Below the pieces are notes generated by a model that saw only the letters and a program-made list of their open reading frames with translations, ran no database searches and was not told the origin of the DNA. A stretch of 64,000 bases of DNA from Acorus gramineus (Eukaryota; Streptophyta; Magnoliopsida; Acorales; Acoraceae): NCBI GenBank assembly GCA_030737835.1, contig CM060849.1, forward strand, positions 5,952,001 to 6,016,000, read 5' to 3'. Positions within the stretch are counted from its first letter, which is position 1; each line of letters opens with the position of its first letter. The position numbers and the translations under genes were made by a program. This document shows positions 18,632-31,800 of the stretch, in pieces.

Positions 18632-20922
18632 TCGGATAGTAGTTGTTGTACATTGTTGGTAATTAGAGGACTTTTGAGTATGTGAAACTGGACTAAAAGT
18701 GGTCTGGTTGTGTTTTGTTGGTTCAACATGATCTTGATTCATTGTATATTATATGAACACTGCACCTAGTAGTTTCATCTTATGATTGATTGAATTTATT
18801 GCGATATCTCTCCATTTTGAGATGCTTGGTCCTTGTCTCTTTTAAACCATGAGCGCGCACGAATAATTGTAAAACATAACCTTTCCAATGTATCACAGAG
18901 ATGTTAAAGTGAGTCAGGCTGGGGGGGTTGGGGGCCGGCGTTGTTATGCACTATTTTTAATTTGTTTTACATTTGATACATAAAATGTTTTACATTTAAT
19001 AAAATCATATTTTCATGTAGTTTTATTTACTTTGTATCGTAACTTTGACTTTTGTAAATAGAGTTTTCAAATAGTCCCACATTGATTAAAAAGTTTAGAT
19101 TGAAGTAGTATATAAGGGAGGACATAACACAAATGTTGTTGATGTGTAGCAAGTACAAGTGCACATGAGTTTGCACGTGCATCGCATGTGTGCGCACACG
19201 TACATAATTTTATTCTTAGCACTTAGCACTTAGGACATTGCATTAAATGCTTATAATAGTGCATTAATTTTAAAACATTTTGTGTGATGCATTATGTGTG
19301 TAAAATCCGATTAATTAAATACTAGAGCTGAGAGATCAATCAAGAGTCGTTGATTAATGATGAGATTAAACAATTGAGATTTAAATTTCTATCTTCTTCT
19401 TCCTCCTCCTCGAAAAGACTCACCCAATTCAAGATGACATATTAGACTCTATATCTGCCATAAACACAACATCTAAAGAGATTCATTTTTAGACTTTCGT
19501 TTTGCTGACCGCAAGTCTAATAAAGCTTCGTTGTATTTGATAGTGAGTTTGCAGAGAATCCCTACACTAACTTCGTCAAGAAGTGAGAGCAAATATCGCT
19601 TAAAAAAAAACGTATTCGCTACATGCTTCGAAATCAAAATTATTCCTTGGGTTCCATTCTCTTCTACTCCAACATAAAATGTGGCATTCAAAACAAACAT
19701 AATATCTTATCCAGGATTGGATATCTCAAGATACTTCTGTTCATCATCGAATTGCACAAGTTTAATTAGTATCTTTAAAATCCTGATATCCACTTTGTTA
19801 ATTTGGTAGATTTACTTTATTTTTCTTATAATTTAAAAAAGCTAATGACTGTAATAGTCATCACCTCCTTCACATGAATGTAATTCTTTTTCTTTTTTTT
19901 TTTATGTGCGTGCATTTTTCATATTAATATTGGAAATATATCTAAAAAATAATTTAATTATCTCATTAGTTTTAAAACGTCAGAAGCCATTGAAACAGAC
20001 AAACCGACCATTCCAACTATATATGTTAGATAAGGATCAGATTGTGAACCACGGAAACCATATATATGATGGATGTTGATGTACATGTTCCCTTTTACCT
20101 ACTTTTCTCTTTTTATCTTTTGCTTTTAAGATAAAAAAAAAAAACCCGAATTATCATTCAATAAAAATTGTTGCTTTTACTGTTCAATCCATAAAGAAAT
20201 CTACGTAAAACCACATGAGAGTGACTTACCGTCTAAAGTGCGTTTAGAAGAATAAAAATTCATTGAATATGACATGTTAAAACCACATTTTTAGTCCAGT
20301 CAAGAAAAAACAGGATCAACCATTAATGGTGGTGGCTTATGAAAAAGTGCTCATAGAAACACCAAAGAAGTTCACACTTTTTTTTGAGCTGAAATATAGG
20401 CATGTATCCATTTCAAAGATTTTAAAATAGGTACAGTCTGAATGGGGGTGAGGAGAGATATAGAAGAAAACATAAAAACAGAGAGCATTTTTTTTAAAAG
20501 GAGCAGGGGCTCACGCATGACCTAACAAAAGTGATGTAGAAAAGGTTTCTACGTACCACCCTTCTCACCCATAGACACTAAGCGCTAGCCTCCATAATAT
20601 GAAAATTTCTTTCCTCCATAGTGACCTGACTAGCCCCCCTTAAACACGTTCCTCACTCTATGACTGGCTGACGAGTCATCTCCCACACTTTTGAACGCCT
20701 ACCTCATTTTAAAAAAATAAAATAATTAATTGGAGACCAACTCAGATGGCTAAAAGCAAGAACTGCACACATAAAACAAATTAAAACAAGTGATTGAACA
20801 AAAACGTTGTCATCACTTGAATAGGATGGTGTTATAGCTTCATCCATTTGAGTATCACCATTAAAGATAATAGGGAGTTCCAGTATTGGTTGTTGCTGTG
20901 GGAACCCATAATCCATTATGAT

Positions 20923-22041
20923 CAGGGGCGGACCCATGAATTAAAGCAAAGGAGGGTCAGAAGACCAAAAGATTTAAAATTAAAAATCTTGAAATCTCGT
21001 TATTCCCATTGTAAAAAATAGACAAAAATGAAGTTTCAAAAATTAAAAAAATTGATTATGAAGAAGATGACCGATTACAATAACATACAAGAATATCTTT
21101 TATGCTTATATTTTGGGGAGAGTTTTAAAACTTAACTTTTAAAAAATTTAAGAGACTTAATATAACAATCATAAAAAAAACAAAATCAACAAAAAATCGC
21201 TAAAAATGTCAAGTCAATGATTTTTGGATCTTTTAAAAATAGATACCAATATTTCCTTGAAAACAAAGTTTTCACAATTTTTTTAAAAACATCTGTCTCC
21301 AAATATCAAAATATTCAATGGATACTAATATACACAATCCATTTTGTAGCTCTATTTACATTTACCACGTCTAGCGCAATATATAAATTTAGCTAACTCA
21401 ATATATTTCACTATCTCCGTATATACACTATTATAGGTAACATAATTTAAATACATCCATTTATTTTATAAGAGCATGTCTTTCATTTTCTATTAAATTA
21501 AAAATCAAATGTAATTTTTATTGTTTGGTAAAATCAAATGTATTTCATTTATTAATTATATACTTCATTATATAGATATACAATTAAAAAAAATCAAATG
21601 TAAGCATGCTAACGAGGATGCAAATATGACTGAATATAACATTTTTGAATTTCAAACACAATCATTTCAATTAGAATAGGGCGTTGTTACACTCAATTTT
21701 TTTCTACAGTCCAAAATGCAATCCTATATTACTTGTTAGAAATCCAGTGAAGCATATACATCGTTAGATGATGTACATACTTTGTTAAATTTTTCTTACA
21801 CTTACTAAAATGAGTTCATTCAACTCGAAATGGATTGACGTATACTTTTATCTAAGCGTATACTTTATTAGATGATTTTTACTATTTTGAAAAAATGAAA
21901 ACATGTGTACTAAGGCATATGTGTAACAACACTTTCAATTATTCAATACCCATTGACACACCTATGTATATATGTATATTAATTGACAGAAGGCTTGGGG
22001 GGGGGCAGGCCCAGCCTGCCCCACCCTTGGGTCCACCCCTG
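20923..22041. mobile_element. Non-autonomous hAT-like element, 8-bp TSD ATTATGAT
   Basis: The terminal inverted repeats are CAGGGGCGGACCCA at 20923 and TGGGTCCACCCCTG ending at 22041. The perfect 8-bp duplication ATTATGAT lies at 20915-20922 and 22042-22049. CAGGGGCGGA-type ends with 8-bp TSDs are typical of plant hAT elements. The 1119-bp AT-rich interior has no transposase and carries a nested MITE-like unit. The duplicated locus near 50730 lacks the element. Confidence 0.85.
21683..21930. mobile_element. MITE-like unit nested in the hAT-like element
   Basis: The ends GTTGTTACAC (21683-21692) and GTGTAACAAC (21921-21930) are inverted repeats. The 248-bp body is shared with intron 2 of the kinase/PP2C gene (5107-5335). 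I could not define a target duplication. Confidence 0.55.
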
Positions 22042-22249
22042 ATTATGATCCTTACATTTGGTTTCATTTTTTATTTTTGTTTTAATTAATGGAGAGAACT
22101 AATAAGATAAAAAGCTTATCCAAAAGTGAGCACATTTTGCAGAAGCATATCAGATAGGGTTAGATCAGCCGAAAGATTTTGAGCTCCTGTTGGTGGGTGG
22201 AAACATTAATGCACTAAGATTGTGCATATACCAATATGCCCTACTTATT

Positions 22250-24551
22250 TTTTTTTACTTGTTTTGTGTTTTGATCAATCAGACGGTTATAAATACATTA
22301 TATAAAATAGATCCATTTATCCATTCATGATTTGATATATTTATAACCGTTTGATTTTAATTGTGATGATGTGGCAATCCCACAGTAAAAATCAAGTAAG
22401 ATATAAGTAGAGGATCCAAACCCTTATATTACCCTGCCAACCAGTCACCCTGGTGGATTATTTATTTTTATTTTTTTTTGGGCAGGGGATGATATTTTTG
22501 TAAGATCTTAATTTTTTTTCACAATCATCATTTATATTTTTTTATCCATTACTAGAATCGATAAATATATATGACATGCTACGTCATGACCATCATGTTT
22601 TTTTTTCTTTTCTTGAAAACATAATTTCAGGTTATTTTTTCATATTTAAGTGAAAAAACAACTTGAAATTACATTTTTGATTGAGTGTTCTTTTTTTTTT
22701 TTTGTCAAGAGCTAAAACTGTCAATGATAGATGGAAGAGATTAAAAGTTAATAAAATAATTTTAGGAAGGTTTTTTTATATATAAAATTTTGCAAACAAA
22801 AATAGAAAAAAAAAATAAAAGTCCATTGTTGAGTTGAGCTTAGGAGGCTATGCATGAAGTGCGTAATGACTTGTACATTAAATTTCTCACTCAGCATGTA
22901 TAGAACCCACTTAACGAACAAATTGAACCACTCAAAACCGAGCAAGCTCATTGGATAGCATCATCACCCACAACGGTGAGGTTTCATGAGGATTTTGAAA
23001 CAACGATATAATTTTAGGTACGGTTTGATATCATAGGGTTCTATGCAATTGGTGCACTCTTCACCAATGACAGCAGCCTTTTCACCTTTGTGCATGTTTT
23101 AATTTTGAAAAAAAATCCAAATAACCTCCTTTAAACTGAATGATATCCATGTAACTCCCTGACTTTTTCTAAAATCCATCAACTTCCTGAAAACACTTAT
23201 GTAAATTCAAATAATTTCCTGAAAACACTTATGTAAATTCAAATAACCTCTTGTGTTAAACTCCCAATTGACGGATGATGAATATTTTACATATATTTCG
23301 TTTAGTTAACCTTGCTAAAAACACAGCATACTAAAAAATCTTTACAATGGATAAAAAAATCCAGAAACTCATTTGTAAATAATGATTTTACCCATCTGAA
23401 TAGAATATAAAACCCTATCTAGAGGGGTAAAATCGTCATTTACAGTTATTTTTTTTTTTGTACTTTTATTGTAGGAGGTTGTGTTTTCAATCAGGGAACT
23501 AAACACAATATTCACAAAATATTCATTATCTGTTAATGAAAATTTAACTCAATGGGCTATTTAGATTTTCATATATGCATGTTTTCCATGGGTTTTTATG
23601 AACATCTGAAAAATTTAAAGGGTTATATGGATTTTGGATAGTTTACAGGGGGTTATATGGATTTTTTTCTTCAATTTATTATATATAAAAATAATGATAA
23701 TGTTTTTTATCAAAAGTTTTTTTTTTTTTTTTATGACATGTCAATTGTGAAATTCTTTTTTATACCATTCTAAGTCATCGACCACTTTAAAAAATCATTA
23801 TGGTCAGCTTGCTCATCTCTGACAACCAGCGTCACTACCCTTTAGATTCCTCTCACCTCCCTCTACCATATAAAAGGTGGCTCTGCTATCTTTCAAGCCC
23901 TCCTCCAACTTCCACATCTTTCGACCCCCGCGGCCCGCGTTCAACTTTTTTTAAAATTTAGTTAGATTTGTTTAAATACTAATCCAGTTACATTTACTCG
24001 ACTTCCACTGACTAGTGTCACCCCTCTCCGTGCTAGTCACTAGCGTCGACCTCGAGTGCCTCAGATTCCATTACATAATCTCCGGCACTGCCCAAACAAA
24101 TTAATTTTCAATGACGGCCATTAAAAAGTTTGGGATTCAAGGAAACAAAGAGTGATTTCTTTACACAAAACCGATCCGCACTTATGCGAGGTGATCCACC
24201 GCATGACGATGAAGCCGGCTGGGTTTCAATGAGGGGGTGGTTTGTGTTTTTTACATTTTCTAAAAAATTAAAACATGACACCTAATGAGAGTGGTCAATA
24301 AACTTAAAACTTGAGGCTCATGTAACAAGATTCTAAACATAAAAGTAAAATGAAAAGACCTAACCAGACAGTCTTCCGAGATCCATGGTTGGCTGTGGCT
24401 TTCATAGTTATTTCCACATAGACATTACACTTTGAAATAAAAAAATTGAAAGCAACAGTTAGTTCCTTTAAGAAGATATGCTTATAAAGTTGTGTTTTGA
24501 ACTCAACTTTTAACAAAACATAGTTTTCATAGTTCTTTTCAATCTCTAACT

Positions 24552-24583
<32 letters not shown>

Positions 24584-24591
24584 TTTTACAT
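22250..24591. other. Intergenic AT-rich DNA with dispersed repeats
   Basis: No gene is seen. Positions 23120-23290 (TGTAACTCCCTGACTTTTTC..., AAACACTTATGTAAATTCAAATAA) contain an internal direct repeat and resemble 31700-31870. A (TTA)n microsatellite occupies about 24554-24583, directly left of the compact LTR element. Confidence 0.5.
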
Positions 24592-24771
24592 TGTTAAAGA
24601 GTAATTATTAGAAGAATATTATGTCTTTATTATCATTATTGTGATATTATTAGTTTCCTAGTTTTCCTGGTTTCCTTTTCTGGTATTTTAGGTTTTCCTC
24701 TATATATCTATAAATAGAGCCTTTGGCTCCTCTAATACAATAACAAGAATTCCCTTTCCTTTATTCTAACA
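24592..24771 (+). repeat. 5' LTR of the compact element
   Basis: This 180-bp LTR has an internal TATA box (TATATATCTATAAATAGAG, about 24700-24718) and ends CTAACA directly at the primer-binding site. Confidence 0.85.
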
Positions 24772-26408
24772 TGGTATCAGAGTCTCCACCTCAAAAACCC
24801 TTGATCCAAAAAATCTTTTCTTTCTCTTTCCCGCTTCGATTGAGGAGTCTTCAATCGGAGCGGGGGATGACTTTTATTCGCGAGATCTAAATGATCCACC
24901 GTCAATCTCTTTGTCCGCTCCCTCGGGGCTTATCCTCGCACGTCGCTGCCTTGCCAGCCCTACCGTCGTGCCTTGCCAACCCTGCCTGCCCTGCAGCGTC
25001 GGCCCTGTGAGCCCTGCCGTTGTGCCCTTCCAGCCCTATTGCGTCGGTCCGGCCAGCCCTGTAGTCGTGCCTTGCCAACCTTGCCTGCCCTGCAGCGTTG
25101 GCCCTACCAGCCCTGCAGCCAACCCTGCTAGGCACCTTGCCAGCCCTGCCGTCGCGCCCTGCCAACCCTACCAGGTGCCTTGCTAGGTAGTGCCAGCCTG
25201 CCATTGTGCCCTGCCAACCTTGCCGTCATGCCTGCCCCTGCAGCGTCGGCCCTGCCAGCCCTGCAGTTGTGCCCTGCCAAACCTGCCAGGCGCCCTGCCA
25301 GTCCTGGTGTGTCGGCCCTGCATGCCCTGTCGTCGCGCCCTGCCAACCCTGCCATGTGCCCAGCCAACTTGCAATCCTGCCCTGCAAGCCTTGCCGTCAT
25401 GCTGCCAGCCCTGCCAACCCTACCAGGTGCCCTGCCAGCGATCCCGGGATAGCGCCCACGATCTTTCAGGATCTTGCCCTGCCAGCAAGTGCCAGCGTCC
25501 CTGGATCTCCACGGTTCTGCCCTACCAGTGCGTGCCCGTGAGTGCCAGTGCCTGCCAGCCCCTGCCAGCTTGTGCTAGCTCTCACGGAACAGTGCCCAGG
25601 ATCTCCTGGGATCATGTTCTGGATCTCTTGGGATCCTATCTAGGACACCTCCCCAGCGCGCCTCAGCACGTCCCGGAGCCACCCTGCACGTACCTCTGTG
25701 TGCCCCTGCCGCCTGTGCGCGCACCGGCCACGGCCCTGAACTGTCGGCCACCACTGGCCGCCAAACTCTGGCCGCCCTCTGGCACATCGGCCACCCTCTG
25801 GTTGCCCCCGGCCGCAGTCCAATGCCTTGGGCAATCCTCCGTTGCCTCGGCTCGACCTCTGACCGACCTCACCCCCTGCTGCGCTCTTTGGCTCTCCGTG
25901 CAATCTCGCGACTCCCCTTGCACACCTTCGCGCATCTCCCTGTGGCATCAACCACCCTCTTGCGCTTTCCGTGCAATCTCGTGACTCCACTTGCACACCT
26001 CCGTGCATCTCTGTGCGGCATCGATCGCCCTCTTGCACTCTCCGTGCAATTTCACAACTCTCCGCGTTGACGGCGCCGTCCGCGCGTTGTCCTCTGTTCG
26101 CGTCTCTGTGAGCCTCCATGCCCTCTCCTCACACGTTCTTTGTGAGCCTCTTTGCACTATCTGCGCCGTCCGCGTGCATATTCGAGCCCATCTCTACGCC
26201 CGTCCACGCTCCTCCCACGCCGTGCAGCGTCCCTGCCGCGCTTGCAGCGTCCCTACCGTGCTCCTGTTGTGCCCCTGCCGCACCGTGTAGCGCCTTTGTC
26301 ACGTCGTGCCGTGCCCTGTCATGCCGCCCGTTGCTGTCGCCAGCCTCCGCCACCTTCTCATTTTTGTGAAAACTCTAAGGGTTCTACCCTTAAGAGTTTG
26401 GGAGGGGG

Positions 26409-26588
26409 TGTTAAAGAGTAATTATTAGGAGAATATTATGACTTTATTATCATTATTGTGATATTATTAGTTTCCTAGTTTTCATAGTTTCCTTTTATGA
26501 TATTTTAGGTTTTCCTTTATGTATATATAAATAGAGCTTTTGGCTCCTCTAATATAATAACAAGAATTTCCTTTCCTTTATTCTAACA
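26409..26588 (+). repeat. 3' LTR of the compact element
   Basis: This 180-bp copy matches 24592-24771 with only a handful of substitutions, suggesting a fairly young insertion. Confidence 0.85.
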
Positions 26589-26929
26589 TATATAAAACAG
26601 ATAAATTTGATTTTGGATAATGCAATGGTGGGATCCATGTTTGAACGCGGATCCAAACAGTGTCCTAGTTGTTTTGAATATTCAAGAATGGATGTGTTTA
26701 TCTATTTATAAATATTCTTTACAAAAAATAAAGAATGTATTGGAATAGATCGAAAGCATATCTTCTTAAGTCAATGGAGTATATATAATCTTTTGACAAA
26801 GTATAAATTTTAATTAGTCAATAAATATGTTGGGTTATGATTGCAGTAATGACAGCAAAAATCATTGAGTGTATGAACACCCTTTAAAATAATTGACAAA
26901 TATATGATGTTTTTCGAATGCTCACAATT

Positions 26930-27480
26930 AAAATTTCTAAAAAACTTTTGTACTTAGAAGAAAATTTTAAAGTCTATCAGTCACCCGAAAAATTCATCTT
27001 ACATATTTTGAATTTGTTAAGGTATGTAGTTTATGCTATGAAGTATGTATATTTAAAAAAAATATTAAAGCATATATATTTGAATGAATTGAATGTGCTA
27101 AAATATATAAGTAAAAAAAATTTCACTTATCAAACAAGCAACAAATGAAATTGTAAATAAACTATGAAAGAAAATGTTAGACACATAGCTATCAAATCCA
27201 TTCCTCATCTTTTTTTTCTTTTTCATTTTATAAATAGCCCTGTACATTTTAAAAAAAAATGAGTTATGTAAGTTTGTAAAAAAAATGAAATAAATACTCC
27301 ATTGAATTACATATACTCATTTATACAATGAGTAAAAAAAATTCTATTGAGATATATACCTTGTCACAGTGAGTGCCGGTGGCTCACGAGATATATGGGC
27401 TTGCAATGGGGTTGTAAAAAGGGTTGAGTGTAACAAAACTCAATTGTGAATAAACACTTTTTTTAAAAACCAAAGATGGT
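26930..27480 (+). repeat. Direct repeat, copy A
   Basis: This shares several phrases in the same order with 28500-28870: the AAAATTTTAAAGTCTATCA segment, ACCTTGTCACAGTGAGTGCC, GGTGGCTCACGAGATATAT, and GGGTTGAGTGTAACA near the end. Indels separate the blocks. Confidence 0.6.
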
Positions 27481-28499
27481 TAACAAGATATATGAGATTG
27501 CAAATGGATCTGACAAATATTACTTTAAAAAAAATCATGAGAGGACTGGAATCAAAGATTGAAAAAGTTACTGTACGTGACATTTATCTTTTTTTATTAT
27601 TATATTGTTTCTTACTGATGGAGCGTGGGGTACTCTCTACCACGGATCCGATCAACATTCACACACGAATGGATGTGAGATCTGCAGACTCCAATAAATC
27701 TGTTGATTCTTTATAAAGAATATAAATATGATGTGTTTATATGAATCTGTTATTTCAAGAAAAAAAAAAAAAAACTCTCTCTTAATGTGCTCATTCATAA
27801 TAGTGTTTTATGTCGCATCTGAGGTCTGCAATGGTCATCAAAATGCAATAAGACATGAAGTGATTGGATAGTATGGCATGACCAATTTTATGCCAAATGA
27901 TGTTGTCAGGCTTGTGTTGATCTTCTCATATACATATGGACCAATTCAATTGGCACCAATTAAACTAGTATATAGTAGATTAGAAAAATACAAATAATAT
28001 AATGTATTTAATACATTTAAATATATATTTTATTTTTTTGTAAAAGCCGGATGCATAATCAAGTATATATTTGAGTAGAAAATCCAAACATGTTGAGCTT
28101 GTATAAATAATTCTTTAACATTTTACTTATGGACTTTTACATAGGTGGGTTAAAAAATATATATATTTATGTCATTTTTGCATGTGATGTTAAAAAATAT
28201 GTTGGGTTAAATTTTTTTTATACAGTTTTAGTTGGTGAATGTGATTGAGTGTATTATTTTCCTTTTTGCTATTGAATATTGCTTTGTGAATATGGTGAGG
28301 CGTGATTCACATAATGTTTGGTTGAATATGGAGATGAAAAGAATCATCAACTAATAAAAGTCATGAGAATTATGTGGGATACGCCGTGAGTATCATGTAT
28401 TACATTTCCATAACCTACTTATGTGGCTACCCTTTTAGGTGGGTAAGAAAAACCCTTTTGATCGGAGGACTTTGATTATTTTGGCCCTTGTTTGATCCC

Positions 28500-28870
28500 A
28501 GTGGAAGAAAATTTTGTACTTGGAAGAGAATTTTAAAGTCTATCATTCACCCTAAAAATTCATCTTACATATTTTGAACTTTTTTGTCTTTTTTCTTTTT
28601 ATAAACAGTTATGTACATTTGTAAAGAATTTGAGTTACGTGAATCTGTAAAAAAAATGAAATAAATACTCCATTGAGTTGCATATTATTCTTTTTATACG
28701 ATGTGTAAATTTTTTTTTATTGAGATATATACCTTGTTACAGTGAATGCCGGTGGCTCACGAGATATATAGGGTTGTAAAAGGGGTTGAGTGTAACACCA
28801 CTCAATTGTGTATAAACGTTTTTTTAAGAAATGAAAGAATTATCAAACGGGGTATATGGGCTTGTAAAAG
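28500..28870 (+). repeat. Direct repeat, copy B
   Basis: This is a shorter diverged copy of 26930-27480, about 1.5 kb downstream. It ends with the same GGGTTGAGTGTAACA phrase near 28785. Confidence 0.6.
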
Positions 28871-31800
28871 GGGTTTAGTGTAACCCCTATATGAACTGGT
28901 GGGTCCACTGTGTTCACCGCAAACCAGGATGTTTCGATTTCGGGTCCACCACCACCGCATTCGAGTCATGGTCGTATCGGGTCCACCCCGGCATGATCCG
29001 CCGTCGTTATCGATGACAAAGCATTTCGGACATTTGTTTGGTCATCTTTGGATCTAGGCTGATCAGACCGGCCTTCCTAAGATTTTTATCACGTGGTTCA
29101 AAACTTGCATGCTGCTTTCATGTAACAAGGGTTCTGCATATCAGTGTCTTTTTTAAGTCCTAATTAATTAGGTATGAAGCCATCGTTTTCATCATCATGT
29201 ATAAAGGGTGTAAAATGCGTCCCAGGATAAGATTGAAAAAAAAAAACTTGATCTAATGCATTGCTTATCAAGAATGTAAAACCTTAAAAGGTGATCATCT
29301 CTTATCATAAAATATATATATATGCAATGAATGACAACTGAGTTGAAGACCACATGAAAGTGTGGGTGGGTGGGTCAGTGGGTGTGCTAGCTAGGTGCTG
29401 AGGGTTTGTTCGTGAAAGAGGGGTTGGAATTGGACTAAAAGGTGATGATATAATTAATTTGTATAGCTAACACAAATAATTCTTGTGTTTAGTGAGAGTG
29501 TGTCGGTTAGATGACATAAAACCATTTAAAATGAATATGATCGCGTAAATTTCAATTAAAAAAGGTCTTTTAATTTTCATATATTAAATATGATTTTTGT
29601 TTCATTGACACTTCTTGATTATCATGCATGCACGGAAATGAGCCTAGGAAGGCATGCAATTTCTTCATAAAATAATTATGTAGTGTAGATTTGATTGTTG
29701 AGGCTCAATTTGAAGCTTAATGTTTACGCAAGCTTTTAAATTGTGGGTACCCAGGCCTCTCTCAACTCTTCCGTGGAAAGCAGGGCCAGAATACTCCCGT
29801 GTGCGCAAATGTTAACATCCGGATAGCTCTCTAGGAAGAAGCCCCTGCATCCTCTAGCGTTGGGCTGTTTTGATTATGGATCTTTAGATCCTTTTCTTTT
29901 TTGCTGTAATTATTTTGTTTTGATGAACTTTTCTCACTTCTAGTTATAATTACTAAAAAAAAGCAATGACAAAAATTCGTTTTTACCCAAAAAAAAAAGA
30001 AGAGGGTTTAATGTATATGGTTTGAAAGGAAGACAATTTGCACGGCTAAGTGGAGAGGCCATTCATAAATTTATGAGACCAATTAATGATTGTTTATATG
30101 GAGATTCATGCCATTTGGAGCTGACCTAATCATATGTTAGGTCTATTAAAAATAAATGTGTTGGAATATATGGCATTTCCATATATACATACCCCTTAGA
30201 AAGGAAGATAAGCTCAGTGGGAATAACTTTAGTCTTGATTTCGCACGTGCACTTAAATGAAATATATATACAGTGAATATCCATTAAATCACGAGATTAA
30301 GGTTGGGGATTTCTGTTGGACATATTGAGTGATTAGTGATGCTTGCTTCACCTAATGATTTTAAATTATGTGTTATTACACGTAGTCTGCAGAGAAAGTT
30401 ATGTAGACAGTCCACATACCTTAATAATTTTACAATGAAATAGATATATCTCTGTAATTTTTTTCTTCACATTTACTAAAAAATGGACCCATGCATTCAA
30501 TTCGTCATGAAGGTATATACCTTGATAACTTCATCAAAATATATTATTTTAGATTTTGAGTTCTTAGATATTCAACTCAACTTCTCTACTAGTAATTATC
30601 TAGAAATGAACGATCAAACAAACAATTTTAATGCCCAGTTGGAAAAGAACCTGCATGTGTTTCTTTGCTTGTTTGTTTGTTTGTTTTTTTTTTTAAGTGA
30701 ACTTGCAATGTTATGTGCTGGCCAACTAATAGAACTTCTTAGTAGAACAGGCGGATGTGACACCATTTTGTTATAATTTGTAACAAAACTCTTTCACTAA
30801 TCAAAACTCTCTTTGAGCAGACCATTAAATGACGACGACGATGACAACGACGACTGCTGTTGCTGCTGCTGCTACGTACTAAGCCACTATTTGGAGGTGA
30901 TACATAACTTTATTTGAGATATATTGGTATACTTTGATAAATTATTATCAAAACATTTTCTGTTTGATTGTATCTTTTTTTATTTATCAATATTATTTTT
31001 ATTTTTAATGTTTGTTGTGAATTGTATAAGACATATGTAGACTATTTCAATCATTATTATTAGAACTTTTACTAATTAACTTGTTCAAATATAGTTGCAA
31101 AATTTATTTTTTCTAACAATTATTTATTTAATTTTCGCATATTGTCACTTTATCCCACTCTTTCTTCTGTTCATAAAAAAGAAAAAGAAAAAGAACAGCT
31201 AGCTTGACATTTCCCATTTACACCCAAAATGCAAAGGCTGACATCGACTTTCAGGACACTAATTAAAGCATAAGCCGTGTCATATAAGGTGATGACGTGG
31301 AGTTGAGTTTCTAGTCCTTTTAACATATATAGTACCCGCATTGGAGGTTAGATTCCTCACAAGAAAACAAACAGTGTTGGTACGGAAGGTTTCATCAGGC
31401 ACAGATCATATAACTTTTTTCTTTTCATGGTGATGCCAACTCATAGGAATGCGTATCCTACATGTGCATCTCTCATCAATATTTAATGTACAATAAAGCA
31501 TAGTTTTTATACCTATCCAGTCGTACATGTTGCGCGCTTATTAGTTAGTTATCACTTATCCCCTTTGAAATTCCTTTCATCTTGCTATATATGTTTCGAG
31601 TCAATTGAAAACCATAGAAAATAATACCCAACTTTTTTGATTTTTTCATAAAATATTGTCCGTATAATGAAATATACATTGTTTTCAAAGTATAATGGGA
31701 AAAATTTAAATAACCCTTTATAAACTGTCAGAAATTCATGTAACCTCTGATTTTTTCTAAAGTTCATATAACCATCTGAAAACACACATGAAAATCCAAA

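Larger units (their letters stand above)
18039..22240 (+). repeat. Segmental duplication, copy 1 (SLAH intron end, exon 2 and 3' flank)
   Basis: This aligns in direct orientation with 48511-50937, starting at GCTCTCACGTCAATATATT. Matching blocks: 18039-18760, 19720-19860, 19980-20360, 20700-20922 and 22042-22240. Copy 1 alone carries the hAT-like element at 20923-22041 and extra sequence around 19080-19720. Similarity is high in exon 2 and lower in the flank. Confidence 0.85.
24592..26588 (+). mobile_element. Compact non-autonomous LTR retrotransposon (TRIM/LARD-like)
   Basis: The LTRs are 24592-24771 and 26409-26588, both 180 bp, TGTTAAAGAG...TCTAACA, and nearly identical. The 5' LTR is followed at once by TGGTATCAGAGTC (initiator tRNA-Met primer site), and the 3' LTR is preceded by the purine tract GGGAGGGGG. 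The flanks TACAT (24587-24591) and TATAT (26589-26593) differ at one base, consistent with a 5-bp duplication. The TATA box CTATAAATAGAG lies inside the LTR. The 1.6-kb interior has no gag or pol. It is GC-rich and built from imprecise CCCTGCCAACCCTGCC-type units (24940-25450), then less regular GC-rich sequence. Confidence 0.85.

Noticed and set aside
25190-25984. 264-codon open frame rich in Cys and Pro
   Set aside because: It lies in the GC-rich repetitive interior of the compact LTR element. Several frames on both strands are open there, and it has no recognisable domain. Open frames are expected in CCTGCC-type repeats.
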